Below, piece by piece: positions 46,415 through 59,219 of a stretch of 64,000 bases of DNA. Every line of letters starts with the position of its first letter. Positions within the stretch are counted from its first letter, which is position 1. The notes under the pieces are model-generated. The model saw only the letters and a list, made by a program, of their open reading frames with translations, was not told the origin of the DNA and searched no databases. A program made the position numbers and the translations under genes. The stretch is from Dermacentor variabilis (lineage: Eukaryota > Arthropoda > Arachnida > Ixodida > Ixodidae), in contig NC_134568.1 in the NCBI RefSeq assembly GCF_050947875.1, forward strand, positions 210,521,845-210,585,844. The letters are read 5' to 3'.

Positions 46415-49400
46415 AAGGAGGAGGAGGAGGATTACATCCGCTGTTATAACTGTCGAGGCTGTGAAAAATCGACTCGCACTCTTCTCGGTCGTCTGTTTCT
46501 CTTGTCTTTTCGTTCTTCCCATTCCGGTGTCTCCTCCCTCATCAACCCCTTCTCTTCCTCTTTGCTCTGGTCTGTTTTATTGGAGGGGTAAAATAACAAT
46601 GCCAATGAGATACTGAGAGAATAGTTCCAGCGGCTTTGTACTCTAAAGTAAGTGGATACAAAGCTGGAAATAAGGAGGGAAAACAAAAGTTGAAAGAGCA
46701 GTGCGCGTGTAAAAATGACGAAACGCGGAACAACTGCAATGGCCTGTGACGGATCCGCTATGAACATGTAATGCTCATTTTTTACAAGATACACTCTAAG
46801 ATATACCATAGAAAAATTGTGTCAGCCACTGCGTGCAAATGAAGCTCACAGCGTCTAGGTTTTCAATGGTGTACACCTCAAGATGGTCTCGAAACGTACT
46901 GTAATGCGAGGTAAGAACAGTTCATTGACCTTGTAGTACGCAATATACGTTGCATAATAAAAACTATGCTCTATTTTCATTCAGCGCCTTGCGCACAGTT
47001 GATCAAGAAATTTCCGCTTAGCCATTCATTTGGGAGGCCTTTCTCAGCAGTATTTCTCTTTAATTCTGGTCAATGACGAGAAAATTCACGCAGCAAGATG
47101 TGTTGCAAGGATTCCAGCTGTTTCAACAAGGCTCGCAGCTTAGTGGCTGTATGCCTCCGTGTAGGCGAATAGGTACGAACTGACGACCACGTGGTTATAT
47201 TATGCGCAATGCTTGAAGTTAAGGAAGTTCCTACGTGTTTGTCACCAAACACAGCATTTCTTCCCGCTTAATTATGGTGCAGATAACTAGTGCGTCTACC
47301 TACACTTGCCTGGGTGACTCAGTGAGCATGACGTTGCGTTGCTTAGATCGAGGTCGCGGTCTCAGTTGCAGGCAGCGGGGACCGCATTCCGTTGACGTTG
47401 TATGCGAAAACGCTTTTAGACTTCTATTCACACGCGCGGCAATGACTCCTGAGGGTCAAAATTATTCTGAGACCCTCATAGCACACTAAGCAGAGCTGGA
47501 ATGTAGAATTCCTATCACTGCATAATTTTTGCATGGGGCAAAAAAAACTACTTTTATTTCGTTTGCACTCTGGAGCAGCCATTGCAAACCAACTAATTAA
47601 GTGTTTGATCTTTCACGCGGCCTGGTCAGATTTTCGTCATTGCAACACTTAATTAGGACTAAAAGTGAAAGGCCCGCACAGGCGCTAACGATGACAGTAG
47701 CTCGCTACCGAAACGCATAAATCAGAAAGGAAAAGGGAGAAACATTCGTGACTTAATGCGACTGAAAAGGGGGGTAAATATGCTAGATCAGAAAAGGCCA
47801 ATAAATACGAAGCTCGAAAAGTGTTCGGCTACAAAAAGGCATGGTCCGTAATGTTTCTTTCGCTGCTGGATGCCGAGGACGCGGTAGGCGCAGCGTACGT
47901 GCAAGGCTCTGAAAAGCGAATCGAAAGCCCTTCTTTATCGGTTTCCTTCAACTTACGCACTTTTCGTGCTTTTCCGGTCTGCATCAGAGCGCATTACGGT
48001 TTCGCCGATGACCCTCGGGTTTAGAGTAGGGTTATGAATAAAGCTCGAGCGCTTGCTTACTTACGAACTAACTGCTAAGGATTTTGACAGGTTCTCCGTA
48101 GAAAGGAGAGCCGACAGTTTTATAATGCCATTAGTATATACGGAAAACTGTGCGCAGGAATGGTTGCCGGCCAAATGCTACAGCGAACGAAATGATATGG
48201 GTGGCACCGGCCATTGACGAATAGTTATTTCGAACAAAAAGCTTAGTCAACCCAGGCCTTAAATTCAACAGTTGCCTGTCTGTTCAAAGTCACGAAAATT
48301 ATCATACGCATACCAGGGGAAAAAAGTTCACCGTGCGGGATAGCCGGGAGTCTTCAGGAGTGCATTATTGTCATGAGCGCGTGTGTGGGTGTATGTGATT
48401 TACATTCTTCTAAAGGCACTCGCCGAGTATACTGCTCCTATGACGCACTTGGAGCTCTGTTCACGTCTATACAGCAACTCTGTTGTGCGCTCCTGTCTTT
48501 TTTTTGTTTGTTTGTTTTTTACTCACTCTGCTCCCGGCCTTCTGCTCGTTCTACTGGCCAGTCGTTCTTCTTCAGCTTAGTTGAAATGCCGGAGTAGGCA
48601 ACTAAAACGATAGAGAAGGAAATCGCGGAGCGAGTGGGCCGTCTTCAAAGAGTGCATGCATGCAAATGAGTAATGTTAGAAGCGCCTCCATGATCTTTGC
48701 AGGTACGTTGCCTGGATAGATACCGGTGATGGCTCACGCTACCTCTCGCAGGATAATTCTGTCTGTTTGCATCTCTTTTTTCTTTTTCTTCCCTTTTCTG
48801 GGGGAAGGCCGAAAAAGAGGGGGAGGGCTTTCTGGCTTCAAGAGCGGCGCCTCTACACTTTATGGTGTTCACGAGTCGAAGCTTTGCCGCTGTACCGTTT
48901 GGAGGGAGTGCTACAGCTGCAGATGGGCGTCTTCTTCCAGTCTTGCGCAATCTTGGCACTTCGCGCGTTCTTGTCGGCGGCTATGAGCCACTGTGCTCGC
49001 GGCAGACCACCTGGATACACGCGTGACTTCGCGGGTCTTTGGTAAAGCAACAAGGCGTCTCGTCCTTGTAAACATGAAAGGAGCCATACCACGAGACGGC
49101 CGTATTTATAAGTGAACGCATACGAACGGTATGTCACTCGCCCTGCCGGTGCGTTTGCTGTATAATCTCTCGGCAGCCGGCTTCACTTCGAGTCGTTTTG
49201 TTTCGCGACCAACGCACGCCTCAAGGGGCGCATCATTCGGCGGCAGTAATGTATGTGCGGCATTAGCTCAACGCGAGCGTTGAAAAAATGGGTGGGGGGA
49301 GGGAACGAGAGAACAATAAAAGACAATAGAGTCGTTTGTTACGTCATTGACGCCTGCTCGCCGCGCGACGCTTTTCATTAAGCTGTTTAGCCTGATAAGT

Positions 49401-52400
49401 AAACGAAGTTCGTGCCGCTTTGTAAGTTAGCGTGTTAAAGCAACGTGCTCGCAATTTCTTATTAATGCCGCAAAGGAGATGTTGACCAGTTCTTGTTATT
49501 TTAAAGTGTTTTCTTTCTTTTTTTGTTGCTGTTTTTATTTATTTCAAGAATAGAATCCGTCCACGCGCGCTTGGTGCTTCCCGGATGAGCACCATTTGCG
49601 TCTGATCTGAGCTTCTATGCTTGATGTTGTCTATATCTTCTTTGGCAAACTACAATGTGCGTTCTGAAGTTCTGTATTTTTTCGTCGTTGAATTGTACAG
49701 CTTCAAACCCAGTACAACTACAAGTGTTGTTTGTGTGCAAGTGTGCTTGCACAAAACTTAGAACGTCTGATAAAGCATAGATACAGTCATAAGCATTCAG
49801 AAAAACTTGGCGTGCTTTTGTATGAGGAGCTGTTGAACAAATGCCGTGGTTCAAAGAAAGATTGAATTTGCAAAGTGAGTGAAATGTCTTTCTTCTTTTT
49901 CGGCAGTGCAGTCGACCTGCGTTTTAACAGTATGTGCACCGATGTCTCTTCCTTTTCTTTTCTGTTCTTTTCTTTCTTCGGGGAAGGGGGGGGGGTCGCG
50001 GGGGTCAATGGGAGAGGGGAATGCGTTCAGCTCGAGGGTCGGCTTCGTTTGTTTGTTCAACATTGCTATGCTATGACTACTTGGTCAGGGCACGCATCTT
50101 TCTTTATTTTTTCTGCAAATGTATTAACTTGTATCACATTCCACAAGTGATCCTATTTACATAAGGCTGGAAAGGATTACAGTGGCGAGAAAAAAGACAT
50201 TAACGCGTTCATCCTCTCGTCAAGCATTTCGTTCAGACGTTATTCTCAAATCTTCTTACTTCTATACCAAAAATACTGGTAACGTGCAGGTTTTTAATTA
50301 TTGTTTACGTTTCTTCTGGCAAACTTGATTCTATGAGTAACTTACAAAAAAACTTGTTTCTCGCTCTTTATTGGGCGTTTGGGCGTCGAAAAAGGTTCAG
50401 TGAAAATAAATTAACATAGCTTTGTAGATAACTTTGAACGCACTCCTGTTCGAAAAATATCGACACGTTAAAGGTTGCGCAGCCGGCTTCCTTCGCAAGC
50501 GCTTACGTCATTTCTCTTCTAGCGGCCGGTACACAACCGCTGTTCATCGGCGTCACGCCAATGTCAGTCAAGTAAGGCGCCTTCGAAGCACTCGTGGCCC
50601 TAAACGCACTCTAAAAGGCAGCGAATCTTACAGTCTGTTCCAGCTACTTTCGATGGATCTTGAAAAAAGATAAAAGCGGTGAATATGCATACGGTAACGC
50701 GTGCTCTTCCAATTTGCGCTTGTTCATCTGTTGGGCAATTAGCGTTCGGTGTGTCTTTTTTCATGTTCCTGTCCGTGTCCTTTTTTACGCGCTAGTGCAA
50801 TTTCCCCTCATACGAATAACCACCAACTAGCCCAGCTTTCACCCTTAAATGCCTTAAGTGCAATTAACTATTTTACGTTTAAAATAATCGACAAGTTTTG
50901 TACGCAGAAAGTACGAAAAAACTTTGGATATTCGAGAGCTGCAGCGTTTCTTTTTTATGCTGTGTAGTTTTTGGGTAAAATAATGCCACGGTGAATGTGA
51001 GTGCTGGTGTAGTACATAAGTATTTCTTTCCTTTTTTTTTTCTTCAGCACGAAAAGCTGCAAACCCTCAAAACCAGGCATCCGATTTTGCTTCATTTACA
51101 TTTCGTGAGAGTTAAAAAGATATTCAGGTATTTACTCCTTTTCAGAGAACCCGTGGATTTCGTGAAAATACCAAAAAGTAGTGACTGCCTACAAGAAATA
51201 GAGAACTTTAATAGGCCTCAGTACACATACGAAGGCGTTCACTTCCGCAGTAAGCTGCTGACTGCATTTATCGGTGAATTCGAGGTGTAGCTTCTGCGTC
51301 CTTAGATAATTTTTTTTGTTAGCGCTTGCCATGCACACTTGATCAGAACGGCGCAACTCCAGGCAAACACATCAGCGGAAGCAAATAACTAGTTGCGAAG
51401 TATACTTTTCTGTACAATAAACAGCGCAACTACAACAGAAGTGAACAAAAGCACGCGCGTGTGGCGGAACAAGATGCGCCATAAATCAAATAAATATTCA
51501 CCCTCTCCACCAGTAAACCAGCACCACATATTTTAGTTCTACGTTCATGTTTTGGACCTTGCTTATGCTTTTGTTACTGGTTAGTGCTTACTATGGGCTG
51601 TTAAAGCCAAGCAACTCGCTATTTACTGTCGGCTGCTGCGGGTACTGCGGGCGGCTGTGGTGCAAAGGGTGGCTTTGATCATTCTACTGGCATGGCTTTG
51701 ATCATTCTAGTAGCATGGATAGTTTGTTTGCTGTATATTTATGCTTATATTTCTCAGAGCTTCAGTAACCTTTTGTTACGAGAAGGACAAATCAGTAAGA
51801 TGAGCAACTACTTACAGGTTATATTTACAACAGCGGTTGCAGCGCTCATCGGTTAGATTCACAGCGCGAGCCCAGTTTGCTCTTCCTCCTCTTTTCTCGA
51901 GTGATGGAGCACACGTGCCTCGTTCAAACAATCAAACATCACACGGTTGTAGCAATAGGATCACACGTTAGTGTATGACGCCCGTAAGTATATGAAGTAA
52001 AAATCTGCAAAACAATATTCATGCGACTTCTCGCCTCAGCTTATGCTCAACACAACTGTTGCTATTCGACAGTGCCAGAAAGGGCCATATAGCGGTCTCG
52101 GGCAGCCTGGCGTCCTTCATCGGTCAGCCTCTTGATCGCCTCACCGACACAGTGTCAGCCGATTCTTTGGTTGCGCGATCCGCACAACGGCCATCTTGGC
52201 CGCGGCCTCCTCCACGTACTAATAGCTAGAAATGACAAACTGGCTACAACACTGCAACTACAACAACACTACAACTCTTCATTTTCAGTGATTTTATTTA
52301 AAGCTAGAGCATATATAACACAATTTTGTACTGACCTAAATTATCATATATGCACTCGGCCTTAAATTCGTGACCGCGGAGAAACCAATTGTGTGCAGCG

Positions 52401-53263
52401 TCTGCAGGATCACGTGACACATATTTCACACAGAGCTCAGTCCCACATTCAAACCGCTGGGTCATGGCGGTCACACAGGCATAGTGAACTATTCGGGACA
52501 CCGAGAATGGAGCCAATTATTCCAATTAATCACGACGATGAGGTTTGTTCGATTCATCTTCGCCAATCTGAACCAGTTCACAGCAGGGCATGAGACCTCC
52601 AGAAATTGTGCAGCTCGATCTCAGCGGTGGAAACACAACGCAACACTGGAAACGAATGCCAAGGTGCAGAGGCGGTACCGGCCTTAATGCTTGTCCGCCT
52701 ATAATGTGTGCCGTCTGCACAAGTTTGAGTATTGCTTTGAAAGGCCCAGAACCCCAGGCATATGGCGGCTTTCGAGGTGTGTGGGCTCAAAAAGAGCGAG
52801 AAGCAGTAAACACCTACATGATATGTGTTCGGTTAACGGATAGCCGAGTTCTTATACGGTACAGAGGATCAGACAACGCGCATGGTACAACATATCTAAA
52901 CTTGTCGTGCCTTCGCTGGATAACATGACAATTTCTTAAAGTGAAGCTTTCTTTGCTCCTTTCTTTGTCTTTACCACGGCTGCTGCTGCTGACTGTTGTC
53001 TTGCCGAATAGTTCCTGCTGGATACATGGTTCATGCTGAAAGTAATGTCGTGATCACACGGTTGTCGTTGTACAATTGTCCTCCCTGCTGGCTCCTAGTT
53101 ACAGTCTTGGACGGTTGGCCGGTACCGGACGTAGTTCGAACAAACACCGGATGAAGCGCAAACACCGGATAAAGTGCGATTCGAGACGGCCTGCAGCGGC
53201 AGGTGATGCGCATAAGAGCTGACGTGAGCTCCAACACCAACATGCTGTCTCTGTCCCCTATAT
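46412..53263. other. 6.9 kb without recognisable genes or elements
   Basis: The longest stretch in which I identify nothing. Frames stay below 125 codons, overlap on both strands and have no domain. There is no long microsatellite; short poly-T and poly-G runs occur at 49.9-50.0 kb. It may be intronic or intergenic host DNA, or elements too old to recognise by eye. Confidence 0.4.
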
Positions 53264-53880
53264 TGTGACGTGGTAGTGGCGGTGAAAAAAGCAGCAATAC
53301 TGTGAATGGCGAAAGTAATGTTTTATTGGGCGAACCTGTACCCTCAAAGACAGGCTACACTTGAAGCACGACAGCGGTGATATATGAGTCATAAAAGGCT
53401 CCAGAGTAATCGCTGGTGCCCGCGTGTCTTCCAGATAATTCTACACAATTCGCGTCACACATGCAATCAGATTGCACGAGCTTGGCTGGCAATAGACAAC
53501 GGGTAGAAACATCAATAACATTCGAGAAACTTCGGATACATGCGGGCGCGTCCCATGCTGAGCGATAACATTTTTAGACGGGGAAAAGAAGCGGTAATAT
53601 ATATAATATAATATTTGGGGTTTTACGTGCCAAAACCACTTTCTGATTATGAGGCACGCCGTAGTGGAGGACTCCGGAAATTTTGACCACCTGGGGTTCT
53701 TTAACGTGCACCTAAATCTAAGCACACGGGTGTTTTCGCATTTCGCCCCCATCGAAATGCGGCCGCCGTGGCCGGGATTCGATCCCGAGACCTCGTGCTC
53801 AGCAGCCCAACACCATAGCCACTGAGCAACCACGGCGGGTGAAAAGAAGCGGTCACCCGAAAAAGATTTATGTTTTGTCG
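53264..53880 (-). mobile_element. LTR-retrotransposon LTR, copy 2, interrupted by a SINE
   Basis: Inverted relative of 8215-8624. Read on the minus strand it holds CAGGTTCGCCCAATAAAACA (poly-A signal), the CTACCACGTCACA 3' end at 53264, and upstream blocks such as CGTTATCGCTCAGC-like TGTTATCGCTCAGCATGGG shared with copy 1. The TATA box of copy 1 is here CTTTTATGA or weaker. The SINE 53596-53840 sits in its 5' part. What follows the 3' end in sense orientation (53.0-53.26 kb) may be the start of an internal region, but no gag is clear. Confidence 0.65.
53596..53840 (-). mobile_element. full-length tRNA-derived SINE (Ruka-like) inside LTR
   Basis: Minus-strand copy, 245 bp, with a perfect 13-bp target duplication GAAAAGAAGCGGT (53583-53595 and 53841-53853). 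On the minus strand: A box GTTGCTCAGTGGCTATGG, B box GGATCGAATCCCGG, the family blocks, and an A/T-rich tail AATATTATATTATATATATT. Best preserved copy in the window. Confidence 0.92.
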
Positions 53881-54115
53881 TGTCTATATGTTTATACGTG
53901 TCTACATGTCACATATGTTTCCGTCATTCCGTCGTCATTTCATCGCCTTCATGCCATTGCCATCATTTCTTCATTGCCATATTGCCGCGAGACCTAAGTC
54001 TGTGGCATTAGGCCGGCATCGATGAAGCAGACGTAGAGGTTGTTCCTCGCCACCTTGGCTGCTGTGACTCCTGTGCTGCTCGCATTACTTGTAATTATTT
54101 ATAAATATACGTTTT
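53881..54115. other. unassigned DNA
   Basis: Begins with TCATT-rich sequence that grades into the satellite that follows. Confidence 0.3.
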
Positions 54116-54265
54116 AGTGCAACAATATCATTGCCTTCCTTCCGCCATCTTCACTCTGTCGCTTTCAATGCGTGTGATACCGTCGTCGTCTCACCGTCAT
54201 CGTCATTGCCGTCATCACTTTGCCGTCATCATTCCATCGTCGTCATGCCGTTGTCGTCATTGCGT
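54116..54265. repeat. degenerate GTCGTCAT-type satellite, left part
   Basis: Irregular repetition of GTCGTCAT, CCGTCATC and CATTGCCGTC words. Continues at 55010 beyond inserted elements. Confidence 0.75.
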
Positions 54266-54269
54266 AGTC

Positions 54270-54640
54270 TTCACAGAGACAGGCAGAGAGAGAAACGAAA
54301 AGGGAAAGGTAGGAAGGTTAACTAAGGACGTACTCGGTTGGGTACCCTACACTTGGGGATGGGAAAGGGGAGATAAGAAGGAGAGAGGAGAAAAACAAGA
54401 AAGAAGTCACAGAGGGATGTCTGCTGTCACAAGCGCTCGCACTGTCCAGTAGCCTTCAAGAAGTGCAGAAAGGCTTTTGCGGCCTTTCGCATCCAAGAAT
54501 GCATAGGTCATAGACCCAGGATCTTTTCTTCCGAGAGCAGTCTATTATCTTATAGGCTAAGTTTAGCTTGTATAGTACGTCGTTGAGCGTCAAAGGTTGA
54601 GGGTCAAGTTTGCACTCTCTCGACCCTAACTTGAGACTTC
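54270..54640 (-). pseudogene. I-like LINE C-terminus and 3' end, sense part
   Basis: The minus strand reads DPQPLTLNDVLYKLNLAYKI ... AFLDAKGRKSLSALLEGYW, then a 3' UTR with CCAAGTGTAGGGTACC and GTTAACCTTCC and a CTCTCTCTG-type end, as in the LINE-B 3' end. The upstream part of the protein lies inverted to the right. Confidence 0.65.
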
Positions 54641-54644
54641 GCCA

Positions 54645-54830
54645 GCCATCTGGACTTTCCCGTCGCGAAAGAGTTTCGCTTTGTCATGGATGTGGCATTT
54701 ACAAATTCCTATTCATCTTTAACGTGAATGGCCAACAGTGTGGCGTGTAGTTTGTGGTGCGGGTGCGATGAGACTTTAGAGCACCTTCGGTGTCATTGCC
54801 GTCTTCACAGAGTTACCATTATACATACTG
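54645..54830 (+). pseudogene. I-like LINE knuckle region, inverted part
   Basis: The plus strand reads CSLWCGCDETLEHLRCHC, the C-terminal Cys/His knuckle that should stand just upstream of the minus-strand piece at 54270-54640. Confidence 0.65.
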
Positions 54831-54849
54831 AAAATTTTGCACGGAGACA

Positions 54850-54990
54850 CGAGGGCAATTCCGAGAAAAGACAGGGACGAGCGCTAACTCACAATTGAAG
54901 TTTATTCCAAACGCACACACGAATAAACAGAAAAACCGAAACAGAACAGAACAAGGCTATCATTTTGAACATCACGTGTTACCCCCTGTA
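54850..54990 (-). mobile_element. Penelope-like element terminus (fragment)
   Basis: AAAAGACAGGGACGAGCGC, TAACTCACAATTGAAGTTTA, then TTCCAAACGCACACACGAAT. The same layout (AAAGAC.GGGACA.., CGGTAACTTTCAACTGTTTTATTC) stands at the 3' end of the Penelope-like element at 62347-62440. Assignment by pattern only. Confidence 0.4.
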
Positions 54991-55009
54991 CCTGATTGAG
55001 TTGGCCAAG

Positions 55010-55765
55010 AACCCTTATACAGTCGTGGTCCCTCCATCGGCATTTTTTCGCAGTGATTCCACTGTCGTCATCACATTGTCGTCATTACATCGTTGTCACT
55101 GCGTCATTGTCATTCAACCTTTGTGGTTCTATTATCGTCATGCTGTAGTCGTCATAGTGTTGTCATCATTTTACCATCGTCATCCTATTGTTGTCATTCG
55201 AGCTCCGTCGTTCCCTTCCTCTCATCGTTGTCGTCATATTATCGTAATTATTACAGTATCGGCATCACATTGTCTTCACACCGCCGTCGTCATACCATTT
55301 TCATCCCGCCAGCGTCCTCATCACATGGTTATCATGCCGTCGTCGTCAAATCGTAACCGTCATACTATTCCCATTACTGCATCGTCGTCATGCAGTCGTC
55401 GTCGTGCAGTGGTGGTCCTTCCATTGTCGTTTTGTCGTAGTGATTCCCACTGTCATCCGGCCGTCGTCGTCATGTGATTGCAATCATTTTAGCATCGTCG
55501 TACCATTGTCGTCATGCCATCGTCGCCATCTCAGTTCCTTCATTTCCTTCGTCACACCGTCGTCATTCGCCATGCCATCGTCGTCATAATACCGTCATCA
55601 CTCCAACGTCGTCATCAAATGGTTATCATGCCGCCGTCGTCCCATCGTAGGCGTCATATCATTGTCACCATTGCAGCGTCGTCATGCAGTCATCGTCATG
55701 TCGTCATGGTCGTTCCATTGTCGTCATCGTTCCATTGTCGTCATCGTTCCATTGACGGAAAGCGC
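55010..55765. repeat. degenerate GTCGTCAT-type satellite, right part
   Basis: Continuation of the 54116 array: irregular GTCGTCAT, CATCGTCGTCAT and TTCCATTGTCGTCATCG words. The last three units (55703-55755) form an almost perfect tandem of CGTTCCATTGTCGTCAT. The His/Ser/Val-rich frames here are artefacts. Confidence 0.8.
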
Positions 55766-57066
55766 TGGCCGTACAATAGAACCCAAAGCAAGCAGAAAAG
55801 AGTGCGAAGAGCCTACAATGAAGTTGCACACCCCCAACGCTTAGGTGCGGCTTGCGTCCCCTAATCTAAAGCTATTTGATGAGCATGAGCGTACACAGCC
55901 TTTCCGTCAGTCGTGTGTGGTCCGGGAGGACAAATCGAGGGGACCCAGTATCAATACGCGCGAAGAAATAGTGCGGACAAACTTTCCTTTAGGAGATGGG
56001 GAGGCACTAAGATAGCGTGGAGTGGGCGGGAGGGGGGGGGCGGGCTTCCTTCGGAACGGAAGCTCCAAGTCTGTCTTCATTTAGGGCACTAGAGAATGGA
56101 ACCTTTCAGAACTGACACAGCACCAGCAGCCTCACGACAGTGAAGGTTTTCATCATTAAGAATGAAAAGCATTTCATAATTCGGACACAAAGCTTCACAC
56201 GGAAACATGGACACTATTATCAAGCTTTACAAATAGGTCATGCAGGGTGAGGCGTCGACACTGTCAAAACGGATGCAGCTGCAAACAAGGAGCTGAGAGC
56301 TTTGCAGACCATGCGTGGCTAGTGCGCACAAATGTTCTGCATTTATCAAGCAATGAACTTGAACGCAGCGCTGACAAGAACCAAACCAAAATTCAGCAAA
56401 ACCAACAACCAAAAGCCGTAAAACAAGCGGCGTGCGCAACGTAAGACGAGCACTCATCACGTCAAGTGTGGCGCACATATCATTCGCGAGCACCACTCAG
56501 AAGAATTGAATGAGGTCCCTGTCTACGATGCAGTTGCCAAGCGCTTGAACCCTTCATTTAACCAAGCTCGACCAAAAGCCAAAAATCTTGACCATGGATA
56601 AAATACATGGATTTCCAACGGCTGTACTACCCAGGCCGTGCGTAACCGGCATCATGAAGGTGATGGCTTGGCATTAAAGATGGGCCAAGTTTTACCACCG
56701 ATTGGCTGAACACATAGAAAGGTCGGTTAGCCTTAAGGTTTTTCTTCAGTTCCGCTGCCAGAACGTGTATGACTGTAGCTCTAAATACGCAGTAGAGAGG
56801 AATTTGCATCGGCAGCTAACATGTGAAAATGGTATTTATCAGCGACCACTTTCCGCTGCTGAATTCTTGCGAAACGCAATGGAACGGAAGGGCTCAATAA
56901 CACAGGAAATCCTGTTTTATCTTACGCATAAGTGGGTGCTACTGTGTGTAAATTTCACAAAAGCTGTACGTGAAAATTGGCACCCAGTGGAATTTTACGT
57001 AACAACACATTCTAAACATCACGCATCCAGAAAACTTAACGATAATTGGGTATGAATAATTGATGA
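55766..57066. other. unassigned DNA
   Basis: A plus-strand passage at about 56.23-56.60 kb stays coding-like through frame changes (ELNEVPVYDAVAKRLNPSFNQ) and may be an old transposon protein. I cannot name it. Confidence 0.3.
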
Positions 57067-57172
57067 GGAAAATTAGCGCAACAAAAAGACAACGCACACA
57101 GGAAGACAAAGCCAAGCCCTTGTATTTGTCTTCCCTTTCTGATAGCGTTGTGTTTTTTTCTTGCGCTAATTT
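57067..57172. repeat. short inverted repeat
   Basis: AAAATTAGCGCAACAAAAAG and following (57067-57093) is inverted at 57144-57172 with few mismatches, around a 50-bp loop. Confidence 0.65.
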
Positions 57173-57976
57173 TGCTAAACAGAAATGCAAGATCAACTAA
57201 CGCAACAATTAATTCTTCTAATATGAATAAGATTGTAGGTGCACATTGTTTAAAACAAAAGAAAACCAAGCGAAACGTTTACATCTGTAAGACACCGCGC
57301 GCATATATGACAGCGTTAATCGCTTTGCACTCCGCTAACTCAACTTTTCATCCGCCGTCGCTATTAATCGATTACTAAAATTAAGAATTACTATTACTTA
57401 AAGATTAATGACAAGTCAACGTTGATTTGCATTCGGTATTTTTGTCCAGAATGTTCACCGCAAGAGTGAGTGAAATTGTCAGGAAACCCAAATTTCTAAA
57501 AGTTTCACTCTTCTTTTTTTTCCACCTCTTATTCATGTAAGCGCACGTCGAAAAGACCTGTATACTCCCTTTATGCTGCAAAAGCAAATGTTTCATTTAG
57601 GCTTCCCATTGCATAGACTATTTGCTTTATAAGAATTCGTGCCTACAACGCCCCCAAATTTTAATACTGTGGTGATTTACACTTCTACGCCATTTAAGAG
57701 ATCATTGGCACGTATGCGAAGGCAAGCTAAAGTGTGAGAACACGGTTCTTACTTTTTCATGTTGATAGTCTGTGGGTCCAGCATTGCATGATCTGTAACC
57801 TTGTTCTTTCGAAATTTGATAATTATATTCCTGTACGTGTGTTTCTTTTTTTTTTCTGTCGCTATTGCGTAGCTTGTGAAGACGTGATAGACTGAATGGG
57901 CGCTGCACAATTTTCCTTAGCTGATTTCACAAAGGCCATTTGACACATCCCGGTAAAAAGACAATGAATGGCGGAT
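57173..57976. other. unassigned DNA
   Basis: Nothing recognised. Confidence 0.3.
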
Positions 57977-57978
57977 AT

Positions 57979-58049
<71 letters not shown>
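57977..58049. repeat. (TTTA)n microsatellite
   Basis: About 18 units. Confidence 0.97.
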
Positions 58050-58444
58050 CACAAACTGTAAGTTATATCATAGCAGTTTGCAAGTGGGGAAGCGGTGGGA
58101 GAGGGGGCCGCGCAACTGGCCGCACCAGGAACTTTGCGCGAATTCGCGGGCTTCTTTCACGCTCGGAAAAACACCTTTTTGTAGCACGCATCGAGCATCA
58201 GAAAGCTCTATTAGGAGTTTTTCGTGTCGCTCTACAATTTTCTCATTGACACTTTTCATCTAATTATAATATTTGAGAAGTTGAATTATTAAGGACTCAC
58301 TATGTAATCAGGCAGAATAAAAAAAATCTAAGTATCACCAAGCGACGGCAACCAACATTACCTTGGTTTTGTCCAGCTACGTGGCATTCGCATAATTTTA
58401 AACTCTGGCTAAAGTTAGTTGCGACGCCCTGTATACACTCAATA
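58050..58444. other. unassigned DNA
   Basis: Nothing recognised. Confidence 0.3.
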
Positions 58445-59219
58445 TTCATTCATTCATTTATTAGTCAACGTCATCAGTATAAAAAACAGGTGTAGTATGA
58501 TTGCACAGTCGAAGGTTGCGAAGTAAAAACTGTCGGGGGGACCTCCTAAACCGGAAAAAAATGGGGATTAGTGCAATTGTGGCAACAGTAGCCGGCTACA
58601 TCATACAAGGGTTGTGTTTGTTAGCAGCGTTTAATACAGTGTTTTAATACCAAACTAAGTGGCGGTAGCATGGGGAACAAGCAATGGTGTAATGTATTGA
58701 CAGGGACAGAAAAAAATCAAAGAAATATAAAAGAAAATTAGGAACAGTACAAATAGAACGCTTAAGAAATATACTTCCAAAAGATGTAAATTCTAAGAAT
58801 ACTTGTTAGATCGTAATAAGTAATATAGTAGGTCGTAAAAAACGAAGCTTACGTAAAAGTGCAGGAAATGTTAAAAATTTTGTTGTGATAACAAAAATAC
58901 AAATGAAAACAATATATTCCTCAATATATAAAATGTTTGTATTTTATTTATCAACAGTCCATGAAAGTTTCAAGTGTTCTATTACGTAAGGGACGTGAGT
59001 TGCAAAAAAAAATTTTCTGTCTAGCGGAAACGTCATCCCTCCGCTAGGTGCTACAAATATTGGGCAAACCCTCACACTTTGTCGGATTGGCAGCAGAAAA
59101 TCTCCGACATATGCTGCAGGGACACTGAAAATAAGAGATTTAAGATTGGCAACATCTCTATGACGTCTTAGTCGGCACAAAAAATCTGTCTCCGCCAACA
59201 TGCAGAAAACTAAATTCAC
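58445..59219 (-). pseudogene. possible LINE C-terminus and 3' end
   Basis: The minus frame 58944-59219 reads LRRHRDVANLKSLIF ... VRVCPIFVAPSGGMTFPL ... RKFFFATHVPYVIEHLKLSW, which resembles the variable C-terminal tail of CR1-type LINE ORF2. Downstream sequence ends in a TGAATGAATGAAT-type tail (plus: ATTCATTCATTCA at 58445). Neither part is diagnostic alone. Confidence 0.35.

Noticed and set aside
52590..52928. Possible Gypsy-type gag start (LDLSGGNTTQHWKR)
   Set aside because: The resemblance covers about 14 residues and no gag, protease or pol sequence follows.
54965..55864. His/Ser/Val-rich frames of 87-170 codons
   Set aside because: They follow the GTCGTCAT satellite and have no protein features beyond its periodicity.
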